Part shown: positions 55,990 to 64,000 of the stretch, one piece after another | How the letters are laid out: every line of letters begins with the position of its first letter | How positions within the stretch are numbered: position 1 is the first letter of the stretch | NCBI GenBank assembly: GCA_019096155.1 | Contig: JAHCVI010000001.1 | Coordinates: 2,852,001 to 2,916,000 of the forward strand | Reading direction: 5' to 3' | Source of the DNA: Staphylotrichum longicolle | Lineage: Eukaryota; Ascomycota; Sordariomycetes; Sordariales; Chaetomiaceae | DNA length: 64,000 bases | Program-made: the position numbers and the translations under genes | The notes under the pieces: generated by a model | Databases searched by the model: none | What the model saw: only the letters and a program-made list of their open reading frames with translations | Told to the model about the DNA's origin: nothing

Positions 55990-57125
55990 GGCTAGGGGGT
56001 GAGGATGGAGAAGGGGAGGCAGATGGGATGGAATGGGATGGGCGGATCAGCTTTCTTTGGGGTTTGTGGAAGGCGTGGATGGGAGGATAGGAGGATGGGA
56101 ATAAGGGATGAAATGGTGGTCTGGTCATGTTGAGGTATGTTTTGCTCAACTGCGTGGAATATGGACGGTTTTTTTGATGAGATGGGATGGGACACGCGGA
56201 AACAGAAGAAGCAACAGCAACAGCAACAACAGCAATAGCTAGGCTGGTGGACTTGAAAACAAAAAAGCCCCTTCAGGAGACATCGGTCACTTTTCCTCTC
56301 TCATCCCTCCGCTTTCTCAACACCACACCATTAGCACTCGTGCCATCGAGGTTGCCCCCTGCGTTCCCCGGATCTGGACCTCCTGTTGTTCCTTGGCAAC
56401 GGCTCCGCCCAGCAGCGCCAAGCCGCCAAAACTGGGTTGGCACAACAAACCTGGTGAGCGCCGAGCCTAATTTGAACCCCTGTTGCCAGCGGCGCGTCTG
56501 CTGATGATGTCATTGTCGATGGTTGAACCGTGGGACTTGCAGTTGACTCGTTGAGGGAGGAACGGGCATGGGCGGCTTGTTCTAGTCCAGGTGTGTCTAA
56601 TGCACACACCTGCAAGGGACGCCGAAGTAAGAACAGGCGCCCCTTCCGATTCAGGAACAGGTTGGGTCGCACAGCCAGTTGCACCTGCACAACCTGTCTC
56701 GAGCACTTGGCTGGCTGGGCTGGCTGGGCAACTACGTCAGGGGACACGAGCTGCCCTGGTGCCCCCCCGGAGTAATCGCTCCTGGCACTCACTCACTGCA
56801 CCGTATTTACACTACAAGCGGCGGGATGGGCTAAAACGGGCGACGCTCTCACCCTTTGCTCGCCCACGGCTGCCCTCTCACCGGGAACATAACCTTATTT
56901 TCTGAATCGTTTCTTTTTATTGTCGAGAACTAATCACGATTTATTTTGTGACGGAGATCGCAGGATCAGCGGAACGAACAACCCGCATCACCACCTGCAG
57001 ACAATCTGCGGCGCTAATCGAAGATCACACCCTCTTACAGTACCTAAGGAACTCTGCACTTAGCTGTCAGACACAACACCACCACCAACGACTACCTTAC
57101 TTATTTTAATTCAAGCAACACCACC
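55990..57125. other. Intergenic
   Basis: 1.1 kb between two plus-strand genes, with no gene seen. It includes CAACAG-type simple sequence near 56214-56236 and GGCTGG repeats near 56711-56730. The last part is the promoter of the sterol glucosyltransferase. Confidence 0.5.
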
Positions 57126-57512
57126 ATGTCGACCCCTGCCGACGACGGCAGCCCCGTCCACGTTGACACCGTCGTCCAGGACGGCCGTCACGTCACAGTC
57201 GTCCGCGACGCCGCAGGCAACATCATCTACCCGTCCTACGTCCCGCCAGCTACACAACCGCCTCCCCCAGCTTCGTCACTGCAGAGAGCCGATCAACTGG
57301 CCGAAGCGGCGCCTAGCCACCACGAGCAAGAGCCCGCGGCCGCAGACGCGACCGACGAGCTTTCACACGACGTCCACAGCCCTACACGCCGGCCGCCTCC
57401 GCCCGCAGCAAAGCAATGGGCGAGCGAGCTCCCCCAGTCTCCCCAGCGTAGGAGCACGCCGCGCGTGATGCGGCGCGCAGGGACGGATATTTCCGCGGCC
57501 GACCAGGCCCAG

Positions 57513-57545
<33 letters not shown>

Positions 57546-60500
57546 GCACGCAGCCGCTCGTCGTCTTCGTCTTCTGACTCGTCTTCCTCCGATTCGGAGG
57601 GCGAGCAACCCCCCACCCGCGGCCAGCGGAGGAACAAGAAGAAGAAGGACGACGACGACGACGACGACCGATACCGCCGCTTCCACATCGGCAACCAGCA
57701 CTACCGCACCAAAGGCAAGGTCTCGAAGCGCGACGGCCGCCTAAACATCTCGCTCCACGACACCAGCAACACGGGCTACCTGGCCAAAGCCCTCGGCACG
57801 GCAGCGCGCAAGATCACCAAGCCCACCACCACTACTACCACTCCTTCCTCCCCGCCATCCCACGCCACCGAGCCCAAACAACCCCGAAAACCCACCCCAA
57901 AACGCACCGCACCTTCGCAGCCCCTTGCCCCGCCCCGCCTCAACATCGTCATCATGGTCATCGGCTCGCGCGGCGACGCCCAGCCCTTCCTGGCCCTCGC
58001 CCGCCTGCTGCACACGCAGTACCACCACCGCGTGCGCATCGCCACGCACCCCGCCTTCCGCGACTTCGTGACCAACGACTGCCCGGGCGTCGAGTTCTTC
58101 TCGGTCGGTGGCGACCCGGCCGAGCTCATGTCCTTCATGGTCAAGAACCCGGGCATGATCCCCACGCTGGAGTCGGTGAAGGCGGGGGATATCGGTAGGA
58201 GAAGGGCGGCGATGGCGGAGATGTTTGAGGGGTTCTGGCGGGCGTGTATCAATGCTGTCGATGAAGAGGAGGATGAGAGGAAGGGGAACGTTGGGACGAT
58301 GGTCGGCGCCGGGAGGGACCCCTTCGTGGCGGATGCGATCATCGCGAACCCGCCGTGCTTTGCGCACATCCACTGCGCCGAGGCGCTGGGCGTGCCGGTG
58401 CACCTGATGTTCACGTTCCCCTACACGCCGACGCAGGCGTTCCCGCACCCGCTGGCGAGCGTGAAGCGCTCCAACGTCGACCCGGGCTACACCAACTGGA
58501 TCTCGTACCCGCTCGTCGAGATGATGGTGTGGCAGGGGCTAGGGGACCTGGTCAATGAGTTCCGCGTGCGCACGCTGGGGCTGGACCCCGTGTCGACGCT
58601 GTGGGCGCCGGGCGCGACGTACCGCCTGCATGTGCCGTTTACGTATCTGTGGAGTCCGGGTTTGGTGCCCAAGCCCGAGGATTGGGGGGACGAGATCGAC
58701 GTGGCCGGGTTTGTGTTTTTGGATCTGGCGTCGTCGTTTGAGCCCCCCGAGGACCTGACGCGGTTTCTGGACGAGAGCGACGAGCCGCCCGTGTATATTG
58801 GGTTCGGGTCCATCGTGGTGGACGACGCGGACCGGTTCACGCAGATGATCTTTGAGGCGGTCAAGCTGGCCGGCGTGAGGGCGCTCGTGTCCAAGGGGTG
58901 GGGCGGGCTGGGCGGGGATAGTCTAGACGTGCCGCCCGAGGTGTTTATGCTCGACAACACGCCGCACGACTGGCTGTTCCCGCGGGTCCGGGCGTGCGTC
59001 ATCCACGGCGGCGCGGGGACTACGGCCATCGCGCTCAAGTGTGGCAAGCCGACCATGATCGTGCCCTTCTTTGGGGACCAGCACTTCTGGGGGTCCATGG
59101 TGGGGAACGCCGGCGCCGGGCCCGAGCCGGTGCCGTACAAGCACTTGACGGCGGAGAAGCTGGCCGACGGGATCAAGTTTTGCATTACGGAGAAGGCGAG
59201 GAAGGGGGCGGAGAAGATAGCACGGGATATTGAGGAGGAAGGGGACGGCGCCGCGAACGCGTGCAAGGCGTTCCACAAGCACCTGGCGTTGCAGGGGAAG
59301 GGGTCGATGCGCTGCTCGATCCTGCCTGACAGGGTGGCCGTGTGGCAGATGAAGAAGACGAGCCTGAGGTTGAGCGCGGTGGCGGCCAACATGCTGGTGG
59401 AGCGGGGATTGGTGTCGTGGAAGAACCTGCGCCTGCTGAGGCACAACGAGTGGAACGACTTTGAAGGGCCGGGCGAGCCCCTGACGGGCGCAGCCGGATC
59501 GCTGATGACTTCGGTCGGGAACATTTTTGGCGGAGTGGGAGGCGTGCCGTATCGGATTGGGAAGAGCGCGAAGAAGAGAAAGGAGAAGAAGAAGCAGAGG
59601 GAAAAGAAGAGCGAGGGGAAGGGTGGTTCAGGGGAAGGGAAACAGGAGTCAGGAGACTCGAAAGAGTCCCAAGACTCTGCCCAGCAGGCCGACAACAACA
59701 ATCAGTCCAACACCCCTCACGTCGAAACTACAACCACCCCCGCCATCCCCCGCCGCGGCACTTCCTCGACCATCGCCAGCAACCCGGCCGAAGAGGTCGT
59801 GCGGCAAGTCGGACGCGGCGCCGTCAAATCCGCCGCGGCCCTCGCGAAGACCCCCGTCGACCTCTCGATAGCCCTCGCCCAAGGCTTCCACAACGCCCCG
59901 CGCCTCTATGGCGACGACACGGTCCGCCGCCCGACGCGCGTGACGGGTATCCGGTCCGGGCTGCGCGCCGCCCGCCACGAGTTCGCCTACGGCATCTACG
60001 ACGGGTGGACGGGCGTCGTGCGGCTGCCGGTGCGGGGCGCCCGCGACGACGGCGTGCGCGGGTTCGTCTCGGGAGTCGGCATGGGGCTGACGGGGTTTGT
60101 GCTCAAGGACATCGCAGCCATCATCGGGCCGGTGGGGTATACCCTCAAGGGGGTCGTGAAGCAGGCCGAGAGGCGGCACCGGCCGGTCAAGTACATCAGG
60201 CGAGCGAGGCTCGTGCAAGGGCAGAAGGAAGCGCGCATGCTGTCGGAGGACCAGAGCAGAGAGAAGGCGCAGGAGGTTGTTGCCGGGTGGAGGCTGATGC
60301 GGCAGCTGTGGGAGGAGATGAAGCGGGCGGAGAGGAGGAAGGAGAAAGGGTTCAGGGGGAGGTTCAGTGGGAGCGCGAGAAGGCTGAGAAGGAGGGCGGA
60401 GTGGAATACGGTGTTTGAGAACGTCGAGGTTGCGCAGAGGGCGATGGATGCGCTCAAGAAAGGGGAGGATCTCGACAGTATCTTGGAAAGGGAGAGCGAA

Positions 60501-60797
60501 GAGGTTGAGGCGGAGAAGAGCTTTGTTCCGGCCGAAGACAGCTCCGAGAGCAATGGATCCTCCGGGCAGAAAGTATCCGGCCTCGCGAACGAGCGCCGGC
60601 CCGGTTCCGTCCAGCGCTCGGCGCACGACTCGGTCCACGACACGCCGGCCGATGATGTGGTTTCCGCGAAAGCCGCGGCAGACGGCAAGGCAGCGGAAGA
60701 CGAGAACCCCTTTTCTGCCACTACGCCGGCCATCGCCGAGAACAAGGCCGAGAACAGGCAGATGATGGCGGCGCTTGACATCCAGGCCTCAGCTTGA
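57126..60797 (+). CDS. Sterol 3-beta-glucosyltransferase-like protein with a VPS13-like C-terminal region
   Basis: A single uninterrupted exon, 1223 aa, starting in good context (CACC before ATG). Residues 1-270 are disordered, with a polyThr run (near 129-140), a Ser/Asp run and a Lys/Asp run. A GT-B glycosyltransferase domain covers about 271-720. Its N-terminal strand is LNIVIMVIGSRGDAQPFLAL, and the donor-site block is VRACVIHGGAGTTAIALKCG followed by PFFGDQHFWG, typical of UDP-glucose:sterol glucosyltransferases. It lacks the GRAM/PH modules of Atg26. After a Lys/Glu-rich linker, residues about 890-1030 carry AKTPVDLSIALAQGFHNAPR and GFVSGVGMGLTGFVLKDIAA, then IIGPVGYTLKGV. This resembles the C-terminal region of VPS13/ATG2-type lipid-transfer proteins. 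It probably acts at a membrane surface; the combination is known from filamentous fungi by general resemblance. Confidence 0.88.
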
Positions 60798-62581
60798 TAG
60801 TAGTACTTAATTAGGAGATAGCCAATGGAACACCGTCGCCCATCCCCGTATTGCCCCTGGAAACGCCGTCAGCGTGCATCGCAGCGGGGTTGCTGTGCCT
60901 CGAGAATCAGGGTGTTCAGGGGTACCACATGGCGTGTGTGCTGCCGGCGACGTGACACGGCGCCACGGGGATGCGCGGCGAGGCCGATGAAGCGTTTGAG
61001 GCTCCAAAAGTGATGCTGTTGATGTGCTAGGAGTCCTCCTGGCAGTTCATGATCTATGTAGACACCCTTTGAACACCACACTCTCGTCAACAGCTCCAGG
61101 GTGTCTGTTCGTTCGTTTTTTGAGAGTGCACCACGGTACTATCGCCCCGTTGCGCAATTGTCTGGGAGCCGAGTTTGAGATCGCGTTATGCCTGCAGTCT
61201 GTTGCTTTGCGACCTGGTTGGGTGATTTGCGACGGACGATTCTGCTCCTTCGCCGAGACCTGCCGGATGCAGGCACAAGAATCGAAATGAGAGTTTGGGA
61301 GACGGGAAATGCCCCAGGTGATGAACAATCTGTGACATTTAACATACAGTACATGGACCAGATATGAGCTTGTGCTATGCTGTTTTCCAAGACTTTGTCG
61401 GGGTTTTTTGGGAGTTGTCATGGAACAAAGACTCTGCGTAAAAGAGGGAGAAAAGAGGAAGAAAAAAGAAGAAGAAGAGGAAGAAAAAAGATGTTAATAA
61501 AAAAAAGTAGTCTTGGATTCAAGTCCATCAAGTCTTCGGGGTTCTCAGGACCCTGTTAAGAAATAGAGATGTCACAATTGATTTATTGATTTTAGTGGCG
61601 CCTTTGCTGTCCAGAAGGAGACACCACGCACATCTTCATCTGGACAAACGATAACTAATCACGGGCGCAGAAGGGGAGGTTTGTTGCTTCTCGAATGTTG
61701 GATGCCTGTTGAATTCAGACGAACATCCCTGCCTCTGTGGACCCGTAGGGCAGAGTGTGGAGGCCGAGTCGGTGGGCCAAATATTCCCCTGGCTGTCTTG
61801 GCAGAACCGGGACGTAATATTACACTCACAGCGGTAACATTCCATCGACATCTCGTTCACTCATCTCAACTGGCCATTTACCTGAGCGCTTTCCATTTCT
61901 CTCTCTACTGATCCGAGTTCTCAGTGCTCGCCATCAGATGACTCGAGGCATCCAAACCCACCCCATCTCTTAGACAAGCCAAGACCAGCTGTGCCTTTTC
62001 CCGATTCCATTTCCGTTTCCAGTCTCCGTCCGCGCTGCCGCCGCCGTCAGCATGCGGGACACTAGCGAGTATCAGCACTAGTGGCAGCCCTCTGGAGGCA
62101 GCCGCTGGTCAGCTCGCCTCGCTCTAAAAATTCATCGCGGGGGCCAAACACAAGGCAGCGACGGCAAGAGCGGGCCCTCGCGTTTCAACCAGAGAGAGCA
62201 GAGAGAGCGGGCGAAATCATGTCATGTAACTTTGGACAGAATACACCCAGGGACTGAGAACCCCCAACTCCGCCAAGCCGGTGCTGAGTGATGATCGCCG
62301 TCCGCCCGCCCCCCTGCTTCCCCAGACCCCCGGTTTCCAGATTCACTCGCAGAAAGGCCGGCCGTCATGTTGCCGGGTGAAAAGCTTGATATGCTGGCCA
62401 TCGGTTGATGTCAGAATTAATCCCCCCTGCGCCCAAGCCGCTTGGTTCCCTCTTCCCTCTTCCCCTCCGCCACTCCGTGCAAACTCCCTGAGCGTCCCCA
62501 TAACACACCGGCCGAACATGTGCATCACAACACACCCAGCCACGCGACGACGGTAGCATCACCACCAGAACAAAGAGAAAA
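60798..62581. other. Intergenic
   Basis: 1.8 kb between two plus-strand genes, with no gene supported. A purine-rich block (GAAGAAAAAAG-type) lies at about 61440-61495. The last part is the promoter of the membrane protein. Confidence 0.5.
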
Positions 62582-63900
62582 ATGATGGACAGCCCGGTCC
62601 ACCCGGACCTCCAACCCGGTCCCAGACCACCCCCCAACCCCCTCCCCTTCCCCATCCGCAACGACCCCCTCATCCACGGCCACGACATCGAGCTCGCGCC
62701 CACGCGGCGCCCCTTCCAGGAGCACCTCACCAACCCGGCCCCCGAAGTCCTCGGGCACTCGACCCTCGAGCTCGCGGCCGCCAAGCCGCGACCGCCACAC
62801 CCCCAACCCCATCCGGATCTGCTGCCCGTCCACCACCCGGACCATTACCCACCACACCAGCAGCAGCAGCAGCATCTCAAGGCCTGGGAGAGCCAGAGCA
62901 GGGAGCCCTCGCTCTACAGCCGCTCGGTCTCGACCCCGGCGTCGGCGGCGGCGTCGACGACGGCGGAGACCGCGGGGCAGCGGTATAGTTATAGTGATTT
63001 CAGCAGTCCGTTTGACCGGCGGCCGCTGGTGCCGGGGTCGGCGGCGGGAGGGGGGAGGGGGAAGCGGGAGACGATATGTGGAGTGCGGAGGCACTTGTTT
63101 TGGATCGGGTTGGCGGTCGGGGTGTTCTTGGTGGTGGTTGGTGTGGCGACGGGGGTAGGGGTGGGCGTTGGGATGTCGGGGCGGACTGAGGGGTGAGTTT
63201 GTGCTCTTCTTTTGGGGAAGGGGGGGGGGCCTGGTGGGAATGGCCGGCGGGGTGATGCCGGTGTGTAGTCGGCCGAGTTCAACGGCTGGCTGCTGGGGCA
63301 TGTCCGGGTGCCCTACCCTCCCTTTCTCATTCTTCACACACTTTTTTCTGTGCCTCAACCCTGGCAAACAAACTCGCTAACTCTCGAGCAACAGCACATC
63401 CCCAACGCCCACACCAACACGCACCCTCCCCGTCCCAGTCGCGACGTCCACTCCGTCAGCCTCAAAACAGATATCCTGCCCAGCCAACAACCTCACGCTC
63501 TACTCGGCGCCCCTGAAACCGGAAAAGAAGTATCTCCTCTTCTGCGGCCGTGGTATGTACCCGTGTTTCCTCCCTTTCCCTTTTCCCTTTCCCCTTTCCC
63601 CTCCCCCCTTCCCCCTTTCTTTCAATCTCTTCACCCCCCCACCACTAACAAACAACCCTCTTCCCCCCCACTCCAGATTACAACTCCAATCTAGGCGCCA
63701 CCCTCGACCTCTACAACACCCCGACCGACACCCTCGCCGACTGCCTCGACCTCTGCGCGGGCGAGGAGACGTGCGTCGGCGCGGGCTGGGGGCGCGGCAA
63801 CACGGGCGGCGGCAGGGCGCTGTGCTGGCTCAAGAGCCAGCTGGGCGAGTGGAACGGGGCGCCGGCGTGGAGTTTCTTTATTCGGGACCAGGGGACGTGA
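62582..63900 (+). CDS. Single-pass membrane protein with PAN/apple-like ectodomain
   Basis: There are three exons (62582-63192, 63395-63552, 63677-63900) with introns of 202 nt (GTGAGT, GCTAAC, ACAG) and 124 nt, giving 330 aa. A second Met directly follows the first. The first about 175 residues are cytosolic, Pro/His/Gln-rich and basic near RHLF. One membrane span, WIGLAVGVFLVVVGVATGVG, follows. A Ser/Thr/Pro stalk (TSPTPTPTRTLPVPVATSTP) leads to a Cys-containing domain: CPANNLTLYSA, YLLFCGRDYNSNLGATLDLY, then DCLDLCAGEETCVGAGWG and LCWLKSQLGEWNGAPAWSFF. This is the pattern of fungal PAN/apple-like domains that follow a type II or III span. The likely role is cell-surface binding; the ligand is unknown. 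Confidence 0.83.
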
Positions 63901-63944
63901 TCTTTTTTTCTATCACCCTCATCACCCGGGATACTAGGGGATAA

Positions 63945-63980
63945 TCTGGCTCTGGCTCTGGCTCTGGCTCTGACTCTGGC
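63945..63980. repeat. (TCTGGC)6 tandem repeat
   Basis: Five perfect copies and one variant (TCTGAC) of a hexamer, just downstream of the stop codon at 63900, probably in the 3' UTR. It may continue in degenerate form past the window end. Confidence 0.85.
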
Positions 63981-64000
63981 TCCGGCCTGGGCGGGGGGCA

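Overview
The window looks like nuclear DNA of a filamentous ascomycete, most likely a Sordariomycete (class inferred from gene content and intron style, not proven). The evidence is eukaryotic household genes (cullin-4, COG1, ribosomal protein uL1/L10a), short introns of about 50-150 nt with GTRNGT donors and CTRAY-like branch sites, a GC-rich coding style, fungal Zn2Cys6 and C2H2 regulators, a GPI-anchor-type wall protein, and a fungal sterol glucosyltransferase. I saw no transposon, rRNA, tRNA, CRISPR or prokaryotic operon signal.

Layout. 1-8.3 kb is a gene desert, followed by one small two-exon orphan candidate (8342-8712, minus). At 10-11.2 kb is a GPI-type surface protein (minus). At 14.7-30.1 kb is a dense housekeeping block: cullin-4 (minus) divergent from a PQ-loop vacuolar transporter (plus); an MFS monocarboxylate-type transporter (minus) divergent from an enoyl-CoA isomerase/hydratase (plus); COG1 (minus, tail-to-tail with the isomerase) divergent from a Nudix NADH pyrophosphatase (plus); and ribosomal protein L10a (minus). 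At 33.8-48 kb sparse regulatory-type genes sit between long non-coding stretches: a Zn2Cys6 factor (minus), an unrecognised conserved-looking protein (minus) and a C2H2 zinc-finger factor (plus). At 49-64 kb are a secreted isochorismatase-fold hydrolase (minus), a SET-domain protein with a signal peptide, a YBP1/DUF1760-like protein, a sterol glucosyltransferase with a VPS13-like tail, and a single-pass membrane protein with a PAN/apple-like ectodomain (all plus).

Functional links that can be argued: the isomerase and the NADH pyrophosphatase both end in PTS1-like tripeptides (HKL, SRM), suggesting peroxisomal fatty-acid and NADH metabolism on either side of COG1. Two of the divergent promoters (cullin-4/PQ-loop and COG1/Nudix) share an identical 12-bp double telomere repeat (telobox).

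A recurring oddity is single-base indels, nearly all in G/C runs, that break otherwise well-conserved genes: three in the cullin-4 N-terminal half, seven in the YBP1-like gene, one in the Zn2Cys6 gene and perhaps one in the 38-39.6 kb gene. Other long genes (COG1, sterol glucosyltransferase, SET protein) are clean. Local consensus error in homopolymers is the simplest reading, but real gene decay is not excluded from sequence alone.
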